Assembly: GCA_902795045.1 (NCBI GenBank)
Contig: CADBJU010000001.1
Span: 62,001 to 126,000 of the forward strand
Direction: 5' to 3'
DNA length: 64,000 nt
Source: Oscillospiraceae bacterium
Lineage (GTDB): Bacteria; Bacillota; Clostridia; Oscillospirales; Oscillospiraceae
A program made the position numbers and the translations under genes. Below, piece after piece: positions 23,336 through 31,639 of this stretch (positions are counted from its first letter, which is position 1; each line of letters starts with the position of its first letter). Under the pieces are notes generated by a model. The model saw nothing but the letters and a program-made list of their open reading frames with translations, ran no database searches and had not been told where the DNA came from.

Positions 23336-24193
23336 TTACAAATGTTTGTCAGCGAGCGCGGCGGCGATGCGCTGGCGGTTGGCCCGGCAGCCGTCCGGCT
23401 CGGTGAGGGTGACGCGGGTGAAGAGGATGTCCAGCAGGAAAAGCTGGGCGATCCTTGCGGGCACCGAGCCGTGCTCGAGCGGGCTTTCGTTCGAGCCGCA
23501 CTGCAGCACCACGTCGGCAAGCTGTGCGCCGGGGGAGCGGGGGAAGCGCGTGATGAGGATGATCTTTGCGCCCTGCTCCCGCACAACGGTGAGCGTCTCC
23601 ATCATGTCCTTTGTCGCACCGGAGTAGGAGAAGAACAGCACCGCGTCGGCCTCGGTGAGGGTGGCGGCGGCGATGACCTGCATGTGGGAATCGGACACGG
23701 GGACAAACTTCCCGTCGTAGACCGAAAAGAGGTGCGCGGCCTCGGAGGCGAGGATCATGGACCCGCCCTGGCCCATGCACAGGACCTTCCGCGCGCCGCG
23801 CAAAATGGCGACGGCCCTGTCCAGCTCCGCCGGGCGCAGGAGGGAAAGGGTCTGCAGCATGGCCTCGCTCTCCACGGCGTAGAGCTTGCGGGCAAGCTCG
23901 ATGGGGGCGTCGCTGTCGCGGATGGGCTTGTCCGCCGCGGCGGCGGGCTTGGGCGCGCCCGCGTTTGCGATGGCAAGCTTGAAGGCGTTGTAGCCCTTGT
24001 AGCCGAGCCGCCTGCAAAAGCGCGACACCGTAGCTTCCGCCACGCCGCTTTCCTCCGCAAGCTCCCCGATGGACAGGTACTGTGAACGGTCCCGGTGCTT
24101 GAGCACATAGTCGGCGGTTTTGCGCTCGGCGGCGGTCAGCTCATAATAGGACTGGCTGATGGTGTCGAATACGTTTGAGGTTGTGTCGGGCAT
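23336..24193 (-). CDS. MurR/RpiR-family transcription regulator
   Basis: 285 residues. The N-terminal HTH_6 domain is clear (LTAAERKTADYVLKHRD, IGELAEESGVAEATVSRFCRRLG, residues 18-70) and is followed by a SIS sugar-isomerase fold (about 115-250; VLCMGQGGSMILASEAAHLF, DAVLFFSYSGATKDMMETL) that binds a sugar phosphate. RpiR proteins usually control sugar or amino-sugar catabolism. ATG 24193 follows AAAGGACTG. It lies downstream of an AGE-epimerase remnant and near the ROK gene, so it likely regulated that set. Confidence 0.93.
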   Translation of the reverse strand: MPDTTSNVFDTISQSYYELTAAERKTADYVLKHRDRSQYLSIGELAEESGVAEATVSRFCRRLGYKGYNAFKLAIANAGAPKPAAAADKPIRDSDAPIELARKLYAVESEAMLQTLSLLRPAELDRAVAILRGARKVLCMGQGGSMILASEAAHLFSVYDGKFVPVSDSHMQVIAAATLTEADAVLFFSYSGATKDMMETLTVVREQGAKIILITRFPRSPGAQLADVVLQCGSNESPLEHGSVPARIAQLFLLDILFTRVTLTEPDGCRANRQRIAAALADKHL

Positions 24194-24235
24194 CTGGTGT
24201 CAGTCCTTTCAAACATCAAATACAGGTTTTCTTGG

Positions 24236-24378
24236 CTCCTCCTTTGGGGGAGCTGTCACCAGTGCCGCAACACTGGTGACTGAGAGGGCCGTCGGACATG
24301 GTACAATGTCGGCGGACCCTCTCCGTCATTCGCCTTGCGGGAGACGGCGAATGCCACCTCCCCCGGAGGGGGAGGCAA
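24236..24378. repeat. R2 repeat element
   Basis: CTCCTTTGGGGGAGCTGTC and CACCAGTGCCGCAACACTGGTG open the element. GCCACCTCCCCCGGAGGGGGAGGC closes it. Confidence 0.7.
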
Positions 24379-24385
24379 GCATGTG

Positions 24386-24626
24386 TTACTCTCCCAGAAG
24401 CTCGCCCATCATCACGTCCACCATCGTGAGCATGCGCGGCAGGTGGAACGGGCCCTTGAAGGTCGAGCCCTTGCAGGCTGGCTCTGTGGGCTTGCCCTCG
24501 CGGTCAAGGCAGGTGTACACGCCGCCGTTGACCGGGGTCCATGCCGTTATCGAGCCAGAACCTGACGCAGCGGTCAAGCTCGGCCTGTATCCATTTGCGG
24601 CTGTCCGCAAGCTTTGCTCTGTCCAT
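24386..24626 (-). pseudogene. Collapsed AGE-family epimerase gene
   Basis: From ATG 24626 (AGAAGGTTTTTCCC upstream) the first 30 or so codons match the N-terminus of N-acylglucosamine 2-epimerase-type proteins (WIQAELDRCVRFWLDNGMD). After a small frame change the sequence goes on with NGGVYTCLDREGKPTE, then jumps to the family's C-terminus (KGPFHLPRMLTMVDVMM) and stops at 24,386. About 300 internal codons are missing, so it is a deletion remnant. A promoter is still present upstream. With the RpiR regulator and ROK protein it marks a former amino-sugar (ManNAc/GlcNAc) utilisation locus. Confidence 0.75.
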
Positions 24627-24672
24627 GGGAAAAACCTTCTGAAAAAGATAGTTTCGATTTTACGGTATTTAC

Positions 24673-24701
24673 AGTGTAACAGCCGTGAAAGAAATTTTCA
24701 A
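24673..24701 (-). promoter_or_regulatory. Promoter of the epimerase remnant
   Basis: Reading minus, TTGAAA (24,701-24,696), 17 bases, TACACT (24,678-24,673). It may now serve the RpiR gene. Confidence 0.55.
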
Positions 24702-24734
24702 TAAAAATATGATTTGAAATTTCAAAGAAAGAGG

Positions 24735-24763
24735 CTGACAAGACGCGCCGCGGATGGTATAAT
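24735..24763 (+). promoter_or_regulatory. Promoter of phosphatase-MscS operon
   Basis: CTGACA (24,735-24,740), 17 bases, TATAAT (24,758-24,763). The 150-base leader holds one copy of a short CACTGGTTCGCAATGAC repeat (to 24,837). Confidence 0.7.
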
Positions 24764-24915
24764 CGAAAAAAACAATTGTGGGTATCGGCTTCACTCAGCA
24801 AGAATCGGCTTCCGGCCTGTCACTGGTTCGCAATGACACAGGACGGACATTTTCACCGTTGAACAAGGCCAAGACTGAATTCTTACCAGAAAAATAAGCG
24901 ACAAGGAGAACGAGA

Positions 24916-26229
24916 ATGAAAAAACGGATTGCAGCTTTGCTGATTGCCGTGCTGCTGCTCGGGATGCTCCCGGCGGGGGCATACGCTGAGGAAGCGGACG
25001 GCTGTACGCTTGACCGCGTGGTGGTCCTGAGCCGCCACAATATCCGCTCCCCGCTGTCGGGCAGCGGCTCTCTGCTCGGCGATATCACGCCGCATGAGTG
25101 GTTCAACTGGACGAGCAAGCCCAGCGAACTGTCCCTGCGCGGGGCGCTGCTGGAGACCCTGATGGGCCAGTATTTCCGCCTGTGGCTGGAGGATGAGGGC
25201 CTTTTCCCGGAAAACTACCGCCCCGAGCAGGGCGCCGTGCGCTTTTACGCAAACGCCAAGCAGCGCACCCTTGCAACAGCCCGCTATTTCTCGGCCGGGC
25301 TTCTGCCGGTGGCGGAGACGGAGATCGAGAGCCATGCCGCCTATGACACCATGGACCCGACCTTCAACCCGGTACTGACCTTCGTGACCGAGGATTACGC
25401 GGAGGATATCCGCAGCCAGGTCGCCGAAATGGGCGGCGAGGCCGGGATGCAGGGCATCCTCGACGGGCTTCATGACGCCATCGAACTGTTGATGGACACG
25501 GCGGATATCCGCGACAGCGAGGCGTATAAGACCGGCGCGGCGGGAGATTTCCCGGAGGGTGAGACGAAACTGATCATCGAAGAGGGCAAGGAGATCGGCA
25601 TGACGGGCCCCATCAAGACCGCAACTTCGGTGGCCGACGCCCTGACCCTCCAGTATTACGAGGAAGCGGACCCCGTCAAGGCGGCCTTCGGCCATACGCT
25701 TAATAGAGAGGACTGGCTCAGGCTCCACAGCATCGTGGACACCTATACCGACATGCTCTTCACAAGGCCCCTGGTGTGCGTGAACGCGGCAAACCCGCTG
25801 CTGCGGGAGCTTCGCGCCGAGCTTGAGACGCAGGGACGGCGTTTCAGCTTCCTCTGCGGGCACGACTCCAACATCGCAAGCGTCCTGGCTTCGCTCGGGG
25901 TTGAGGACTACACGCTGCCGGAGACGATCGAGCCCAGGACGCCGATCGGCTGCAAGCTGGTATTCGAGCGCTGGCTGGACGGGGCGGGCGAGGCCTTCTG
26001 GAAGGTGAGCCTGGTCTACCAGAGCACGGACCAGCTTCGCGAATATACACGCCTCACGCTGGAAAACCCGCCCGTGAAGACGGCGCTGGCTTTTGACGGC
26101 GTGGAGACCAACGCCGACGGCATGATCGCGGAGGCGGATCTCTTCGCCCTGTTCGACGGCGCGATCGACGCCTATGACGCTCTGCTCGAGCGCTACGGCG
26201 AAAGCGAGGAGCTCCCGAGCGCGGCGTGA
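24916..26229 (+). CDS. Secreted histidine acid phosphatase-like protein
   Basis: 437 residues. The signal peptide (AALLIAVLLLGMLPAGAYA) is followed by the phosphohistidine motif LSRHNIRSP (canonical RHGxRxP with Asn for Gly) near residue 38, and by the C-terminal GHDSNIASVL that holds the HD proton donor of histidine acid phosphatases (glucose-1-phosphatase/phytase group). It probably removes phosphate from an extracytoplasmic substrate. The Gly-to-Asn change keeps the catalytic His and Arg. ATG 24916 follows AAGGAGAACGAG. The MscS gene begins 15 bases after its stop. Confidence 0.85.
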   Translation: MKKRIAALLIAVLLLGMLPAGAYAEEADGCTLDRVVVLSRHNIRSPLSGSGSLLGDITPHEWFNWTSKPSELSLRGALLETLMGQYFRLWLEDEGLFPENYRPEQGAVRFYANAKQRTLATARYFSAGLLPVAETEIESHAAYDTMDPTFNPVLTFVTEDYAEDIRSQVAEMGGEAGMQGILDGLHDAIELLMDTADIRDSEAYKTGAAGDFPEGETKLIIEEGKEIGMTGPIKTATSVADALTLQYYEEADPVKAAFGHTLNREDWLRLHSIVDTYTDMLFTRPLVCVNAANPLLRELRAELETQGRRFSFLCGHDSNIASVLASLGVEDYTLPETIEPRTPIGCKLVFERWLDGAGEAFWKVSLVYQSTDQLREYTRLTLENPPVKTALAFDGVETNADGMIAEADLFALFDGAIDAYDALLERYGESEELPSAA

Positions 26230-26244
26230 GCTGATTGAGGTATT

Positions 26245-29217
26245 ATGAAAAAAGTCAAAGATTCCATCCGGACAAAGGAACTGATCACGGTACTCATTAT
26301 CGTGCTGCTCTTTTTCCTGTTCCGCAGCGCGCTCTCCTATGTCTTTACCAGGGCCGGCGAGGCGCGGGAGGAGGAGATGCTGGCGCTCAAGATGGACACC
26401 ATGCTGAATGTCGTGGACGATGTCAACGCAAGACGCATGGCGGCGGACGAGGGCATCACTGCCAACCGGCGGGCGGGCGTGCGCATGATGACCGGTCTCC
26501 TGCGGGAATTTGTCACCGCGGACGGCTATGACGGCCCGCGCACATTTTCTGACGGCTTTGTGGCCGAGCTCCGGGACGGGCACGTGATCCTGCCGCAGGA
26601 GTACGGGTGGCTGGCCGACCGTCTCCGCCGGGCGCAGATCGAGGAGAGCGCCGAAAAAGGCACCATGCTGCGCTGCACGGCGGCAGACGGCGAGGACTTA
26701 GCGTCCGAGCGCTGCTATCTGTTCTTCGGCAAGATCGCGCAGGACCTTTTCTACGCCGACATCCTGCCTGAGAGCAGATACAACGATTACATGGAGCGCA
26801 GCACCCGGAGCGTCAGCGAGGCGCTGGAGACCTCCGACAACGCCTTCGGCGCGCTCACCCTGGTGCTGCGGGAGCAGGACGGGGAGACGGAGCTTTTAAG
26901 GTACTACGGCTCAGAGGCAGTGTATGAGGCGCTGTCCTCGTCGGGCCTGCTGCCGGAGCTTGTCCGCGGCGAAACATCCGCCGTCACGCTCAACGGCAAG
27001 GAGTACAGCTGCGCCCGTACCGGCTTCGGCACGGGTGAGAGAGGCGAGTCCCCGCTGCTTTTCGTGCAGCTGATCCCGAAGGACTCGCTGCGGGAGGAGA
27101 GCGACACCCGCGTGCTGCTGCTGGGGTTTGTCATGGTGATCATCCTGGCATCGGTCACGATCTACACGATCGCCGCGCAGCGGGCCATGGCGGAGCAGGA
27201 ACTTGACGAGGAGCTCAAGGCCCGCTACAGCCCGAGACGGCTGCGCAGACGCTTGCTGAACACGGGCGCTGTCAGCGTCGTGCTGATCTTTGCCATCGTG
27301 GTGCTGGTGGAGGCAGTGGGCCTCATGTACACCGAGCTTCGCAACGGGCGGGATGTCCTGGACCTGTTTTCCAGGCAGCTCCAGCGCAGCACCGAGGAGG
27401 AGTACAGGCAGATCCAGCGGGAAGAGGAGATGTGGATCGTTTCCCGCGGGGAGAAGCTGGCGGCGCTTTTGACGGAGTACCCGGCACTGAATACCAGGCA
27501 GAAGCTCCGTGAAACCTGCGAGGCGCTCGATGTCGAAACGATCACGCTCTTCGATACCGGAGGGCGGCAGCTCCTGTGCAGCGGCGCATATCCCGGCGCC
27601 CGGCTGTATGACGCGCAGTATCCCGCGCTCTACGATTTCAGGCGTCTTCTGTACGGAGAAAAGAGTATCGTGCATGAGGCGGCGCTCGATCCCATCACCG
27701 GCCTTGAGCGCCAGCAGATCGGCGTGGCGATGCCCGCATCCGACGAAGACGGTCTCCACGGCGTGCTGCTCATGACCCTCCTGCCGGAGAGGACAGCCCG
27801 GACAGCCCGGGCCATTGAGGCCGGGGACGTCCGCTTGTTCAATTCGGCAAGCGGGACCATCTGCTTTGCGGCAGATGCGGCAAGCGGTGAGATCGTGTAT
27901 GCCGGCGATCCGGACATGATCGGCAAGCGGATCCGGGAATACGGCGTGCCGGAGGACAGCCTGCGCGACGGCTTCATGGACTTTGCCGAGATCGCGGGCA
28001 CCGGCTGCCTGATGATGACGAGCCGCGTCGGCGACAGGGTATCTTACTACGCCGCCGAGACGAGCGCTGTCTTCGGACGCATCGTCAAAACCGGCGTCGT
28101 TGTCGCGCTGATCTTCGCCGCGGCGCTGGTGCTGCTGCAGACGATCCTCCTGCGTGGCTACAGCGAAGAGAACTATAAGGAATGGGAACAGCTCCGGGCC
28201 GAGGAGCGGGAACGCCTGCGGCAGCACATCAAAAAGCTGGACGGCGACGCGGAGAGGGAAGCAAAGAAAAAGAACATCCTGAATAAGCTCCTGGAACTGA
28301 TAGACTGGGATCATATGAGCGCCGGCGCCAAGGCCGGGGTCATTCTCCGCGTCGGCCTGCTCATCCTCATCCCGTGCGTACTGGCGATACTGACCGGGAA
28401 GCTGCTGCCGAACGAGCGCTGCGGCACCATGTTCGGCTTCTTCATGGGCGGCGGCTGGAAGCGGGGCCTGAACCTGTTCAGCCTCTGCGCCATTATGCTG
28501 CTGGTCGGCATCGCGTATCTTGTCAACGTCGTGTGCAGCCTGCTGCTGAAGCTGATCGGCGGCATCGTCTCCGAGCGCGGCGAAACCGTGCTGCGCCTCC
28601 TGTACAGCTGCGTGCGCTATGTCACGGTCATCGGGGGTCTTTACTTCGCCCTTGAGTACCTCGGCTTCTCGGCGGGCACGATCGTGGCCTCCCTCGGCAT
28701 CGTGTCCCTGGCGATCTCCCTGGGCGCGCAGGACCTCATCAAGGATATCCTCGCGGGCCTTGCCATTGTCTTCGACGGGAGCTTTCACATCGGCGATGTC
28801 GTACAGATCGGCGACAAGGAGGGTGTCGTGCGGGAGATCGGCGTGCGCACCACAACGCTTACGGTGGACGGCAACAACACCTTGTATGTGAATAACAGCG
28901 AGATCAGCAGCGTGCTCAACAAATCCAAGGAGCTGTCTGCACTGGATATTAAGCTGCGCGTCCCGGCGAGCGAATCGCTGCTGCGGCTGGAGGAGCTTCT
29001 GGAGCGCGAGCTGCCGAAAATCGGGGCCGGAAACGGCAAAATCATGGAAGGGCCGTACCTGCTCGGCGTGACGAGCCTGTCCGGCGACTTGCGCAAATCC
29101 GTGATGACGCTGACTATCGAGGCCATGATCAACCAAAAGGACGAGGACGAGGTCACAAGCTATCTCTACCGCGAGCTGCGCCTCCTGTTCGAGCGGGAGG
29201 GCATCGAGCTGCTGTAA
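26245..29217 (+). CDS. Large MscS-family mechanosensitive channel protein
   Basis: 990 residues. An N-terminal membrane anchor (LITVLIIVLLFFLF) is followed by two extracytoplasmic sensor-like regions separated by membrane segments near 295-310, 345-365 and 620-640. The C-terminal 300 residues add further helices and the MscS pore and beta domain (GTIVASLGIVSLAISLGAQDLIKDILAG, then FDGSFHIGDVVQIGDKEGVVREIG, IYVNNSEI-like LYVNNSEIS). It should gate on membrane tension or a ligand. The double sensor-like N-terminus is unusual and suggests ligand control. ATG 26245; likely cotranscribed with the phosphatase gene. Confidence 0.88.
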   Translation: MKKVKDSIRTKELITVLIIVLLFFLFRSALSYVFTRAGEAREEEMLALKMDTMLNVVDDVNARRMAADEGITANRRAGVRMMTGLLREFVTADGYDGPRTFSDGFVAELRDGHVILPQEYGWLADRLRRAQIEESAEKGTMLRCTAADGEDLASERCYLFFGKIAQDLFYADILPESRYNDYMERSTRSVSEALETSDNAFGALTLVLREQDGETELLRYYGSEAVYEALSSSGLLPELVRGETSAVTLNGKEYSCARTGFGTGERGESPLLFVQLIPKDSLREESDTRVLLLGFVMVIILASVTIYTIAAQRAMAEQELDEELKARYSPRRLRRRLLNTGAVSVVLIFAIVVLVEAVGLMYTELRNGRDVLDLFSRQLQRSTEEEYRQIQREEEMWIVSRGEKLAALLTEYPALNTRQKLRETCEALDVETITLFDTGGRQLLCSGAYPGARLYDAQYPALYDFRRLLYGEKSIVHEAALDPITGLERQQIGVAMPASDEDGLHGVLLMTLLPERTARTARAIEAGDVRLFNSASGTICFAADAASGEIVYAGDPDMIGKRIREYGVPEDSLRDGFMDFAEIAGTGCLMMTSRVGDRVSYYAAETSAVFGRIVKTGVVVALIFAAALVLLQTILLRGYSEENYKEWEQLRAEERERLRQHIKKLDGDAEREAKKKNILNKLLELIDWDHMSAGAKAGVILRVGLLILIPCVLAILTGKLLPNERCGTMFGFFMGGGWKRGLNLFSLCAIMLLVGIAYLVNVVCSLLLKLIGGIVSERGETVLRLLYSCVRYVTVIGGLYFALEYLGFSAGTIVASLGIVSLAISLGAQDLIKDILAGLAIVFDGSFHIGDVVQIGDKEGVVREIGVRTTTLTVDGNNTLYVNNSEISSVLNKSKELSALDIKLRVPASESLLRLEELLERELPKIGAGNGKIMEGPYLLGVTSLSGDLRKSVMTLTIEAMINQKDEDEVTSYLYRELRLLFEREGIELL

Positions 29218-29233
29218 TCTCCATAAACGCAAG

Positions 29234-29262
29234 AATCCCCGGCGGATACACCGCCGGGGATT
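29234..29262 (+). terminator. Terminator of phosphatase-MscS operon
   Basis: AATCCCCGGCGG (29,234-29,245) pairs perfectly with CCGCCGGGGATT (29,251-29,262), then TCTG. Confidence 0.75.
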
Positions 29263-29303
29263 TCTGCACCTTATCAGATTGTTTTGTAAATGCTGTTTTC
29301 CTG

Positions 29304-29433
29304 CCTCCCCCAGCCGCTTGCGGCGAAATGGGGGAGGGGGACCGCTTCAGCGGTGGAAGGGGTTTGGTCGATAAACAACTCCCTCAGTCACCAGTGTGTG
29401 CACTGGTGCCAGCTCCCTCAGAGAGGGAGCCAA
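29304..29433. repeat. R2 repeat element
   Basis: It starts CTGCCTCCCCCAGCCGCTTG, contains the ACCGCTTCAGCGGT hairpin and ends with GCTCCCTCAGAGAGGGAGC. Confidence 0.75.
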
Positions 29434-29448
29434 GATAAGCTCCGCGCG

Positions 29449-30849
29449 TCAGCTGAGCGTGATGCCGCCGAAGATGCTCATGCCGAGGATCGTGATGATC
29501 GCAAGCGGCGCAACATAGCGGATGATGACGGCGTAGGCCTTCTTCATCCCGAAGCGCACGCCGCTCTGCTCAATCTCGCGGATGGCGCTCTCGGGCTTCC
29601 AGACCCAGCCCGCGAAGAGGCAGCAGCCCAGGGCGCAGAAGGGGATCATGAGCCTGTCGGTGAGGTACTCCATCGCGTCACAGAAGGCAGGGAAGCTGAC
29701 GCCGCCCGCCGCGTCGATCCAGAAGCCCTTGAGCGGGTAGGCCGCCTGGGAGCAGGTGTAGAGGCAGCCGATGAGGAACATCACCGTGCACACGCCGACG
29801 GTGGTGGCCGTGCGCTTCCAGCTGAAGTGCTCGGTCAGGAAGGCGACGATGCTCTCGATGAGGGAGATGCAGGAGGTCAGCGCCGCGAACAGCAGCAGCA
29901 GGTAAAACAGCACGCCGAAGAGCCTGCCGCCCGGCATCTGCTCGAACACGCCCGCGAGCGACACGAACGCAAAGCCGCCGCCCTTGCCGACGTGGTCGGC
30001 GCCCAGGGTGGCAAACACCGCGGGCACGATGATGAAGCCCGCGAGGATCGCGACCAGGGTGTCCATCGTGCAGATGAGCACCGTGTTTTTGTGCAGGTTT
30101 TCCGTGCGGGGGAGGTAGGAGCCGTAGGTGATGAGGATCGCCATGCCGATGGAGAGGGAATAGAACGCCTGGCCCAGGGCGGAGAGCACGGTGGTGAAAT
30201 TGACCTTGCTCCAGTCGAAGGAGAGCATGTACTTTAGCCCTTCCTCCGCGCCGGGCAGCGTCACCGCGCGCACCAGCAGAATGACGAGGATCACAAACAG
30301 GGCGGGCATGCCGATCTTGTTGAACTTCTCGATGCCGCCCTCAACGCCGCGGATGATGACGACGGCGTTGCAGAGCATGAAGAGCGCCGCAAACAGGATC
30401 GCCACCCACGGAAAATGTGTCGTCTCGTCGGCGGCAAGGCCGAGCGTCGCGTAGAAGTAGCCCAGGGGATCGCCGTAGACCTCGGGCGCCTCGACGGCGT
30501 AGCTGTACACATAGCGCAGCACCCAGCCGCCCACGTGGGAGTAGTAGCAGGTGATGATGAACGCGCCCAGCACGCCGACCCAGCCGACCCAGCTCCAGCC
30601 CTTGTGGCCGAGCTTATGGAAGCAGCCGACGACGTTTGCCTGGCTGGCCCTGCCCATGGAGAGCTCGGTGAGCATGAGCGGCACGCCGAAGAAAATGACC
30701 ATGCACAGATAGATCAGCACAAAGGTCCCGCCGCCGCCCTCGTAGGCCCTGCCGGGGAACTTCCAGATGTTGCCGAGGCCGATGGCGGAGCCTGCGGCCG
30801 CGAGGATGAACCCCAGCTTGCTGCCCCACTGTGCGCGTGAATTGTCCAT
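29449..30849 (-). CDS. Sodium-dependent symporter (NSS/SNF family)
   Basis: 466-residue, 11- to 12-helix LeuT-fold transporter. The first helix carries the family signature (AAAGSAIGLGNIWKFPG) around the sodium and substrate site. TM6-like (ALGQAFYSLSIGMAILITYGSY) and TM8-like (FAALTSCISLIESIVAF) segments follow. Such proteins take up amino acids or similar small molecules with Na+; the substrate is not predictable. Monocistronic, with its own promoter. Confidence 0.94.
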   Translation of the reverse strand: MDNSRAQWGSKLGFILAAAGSAIGLGNIWKFPGRAYEGGGGTFVLIYLCMVIFFGVPLMLTELSMGRASQANVVGCFHKLGHKGWSWVGWVGVLGAFIITCYYSHVGGWVLRYVYSYAVEAPEVYGDPLGYFYATLGLAADETTHFPWVAILFAALFMLCNAVVIIRGVEGGIEKFNKIGMPALFVILVILLVRAVTLPGAEEGLKYMLSFDWSKVNFTTVLSALGQAFYSLSIGMAILITYGSYLPRTENLHKNTVLICTMDTLVAILAGFIIVPAVFATLGADHVGKGGGFAFVSLAGVFEQMPGGRLFGVLFYLLLLFAALTSCISLIESIVAFLTEHFSWKRTATTVGVCTVMFLIGCLYTCSQAAYPLKGFWIDAAGGVSFPAFCDAMEYLTDRLMIPFCALGCCLFAGWVWKPESAIREIEQSGVRFGMKKAYAVIIRYVAPLAIITILGMSIFGGITLS

Positions 30850-30892
30850 AATACGATGTACTCCTTTGCAGAAAACGCAGAATAAATAATAT

Positions 30893-30919
30893 ATTATAGG
30901 AAATGTTTGGAACTGTCAA
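30893..30919 (-). promoter_or_regulatory. Promoter of the symporter gene
   Basis: Reading minus, TTGACA (30,919-30,914) and either TATAAT (30,898-30,893, 15-base spacer) or overlapping TAATAT with a 17-base spacer. Confidence 0.6.
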
Positions 30920-30953
30920 GGAAGAAAAATGTGCACAGTGTCGAACTGACACC

Positions 30954-31148
30954 GTAGGGGCCGACGCGGCCCAGGCCGGCCTCTCTTGCCCCTTTGGGGC
31001 AATTCACCTTCCCCTCGGCGGCCCGCGCAGAACAGCTCGAAAGCGCGCAGAAATCCCCGGCGAAAACGCACAATTGTGTTGAATTTGCCGGGGATACGTG
31101 TAATTATTGAGCTTTCTCTGCCGGGCCGCCGAGGGCGTCGGCCCCTAC
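30954..31148. repeat. R1 inverted-repeat element, copy b
   Basis: Arms GTAGGGGCCGACGC and GCGTCGGCCCCTAC with the CCCCGGC hairpin inside. The left arm carries an extra block of about 46 bp (CCAGGCCGGCCTCTCTTGCC ...). The right end supplies the stop codon of the neighbouring gene. Confidence 0.85.
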
Positions 31149-31639
31149 AAGGTTCTCTCCCTCCTCAATGACACCAGCGCCGTGACGGCGGACACCGCGT
31201 CCACCGCGCAGGAGACAAAATCGAGAACAAAGGCGTCGTAGACGGCCCAGAGGAGGAGGTTTACGATGAGGTTCCACTTGATGGCCCGGGTGCGCTTTGC
31301 GTACAGGCACCCCACCGTATAGACCGCCGTGGTCACGATGGGCAGAAGCCCCACGGCTCCGCGGTTGTTGGCATAGAGCCCAAGGCCCGCCACCGCGGCC
31401 ACAAACACGGCGCAAAGCCGCGGCGTGAAGCGCTCATGGGCGATCAGGAGGTTTCGCAGCGCGCACAGGGCGAAGGTGGTCACGCCGCTCAAAGACGCGA
31501 AGAACACGTTGGCCGCGGCCATCACCGCGCACTGGGCCGCCTGATAAAGATAGATGCGCTTTCTGTCCCGGCTCCAGGCGCTTAAAAACGTGAAGCACGC
31601 CGCAGCAAAGGCCAGAAGATTTCCGATCAGTATAGACAC
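31145..31639 (-). CDS. YgjV-like inner membrane protein
   Basis: 164 residues with five or so membrane segments, starting at GTG 31639 (SILIGNLLAFAAACFTFLSAW) and showing the IYLYQAAQC, NVFFASLSG and Lys-Trp-Asn (IKWNLIVNLLLW) features of the YgjV family. Function of the family is unknown. The start overlaps the stop of the Na/Pi gene (TAGTG), so translation is coupled. The terminal ...RRERTL and stop fall where the R1 repeat begins: TAG is the reverse complement of the element's terminal CTAC. Confidence 0.8.
   Translation of the reverse strand: MSILIGNLLAFAAACFTFLSAWSRDRKRIYLYQAAQCAVMAAANVFFASLSGVTTFALCALRNLLIAHERFTPRLCAVFVAAVAGLGLYANNRGAVGLLPIVTTAVYTVGCLYAKRTRAIKWNLIVNLLLWAVYDAFVLDFVSCAVDAVSAVTALVSLRRERTL

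Noticed and set aside
24159-24704. 181-codon plus-strand frame
   Set aside because: It crosses the R2 repeat and the antisense of the epimerase remnant; no start signal.
26911-29232. 773-codon minus-strand frame opposite the MscS gene
   Set aside because: His/Gln/Asp-rich shadow of the MscS coding strand; no recognisable domain.
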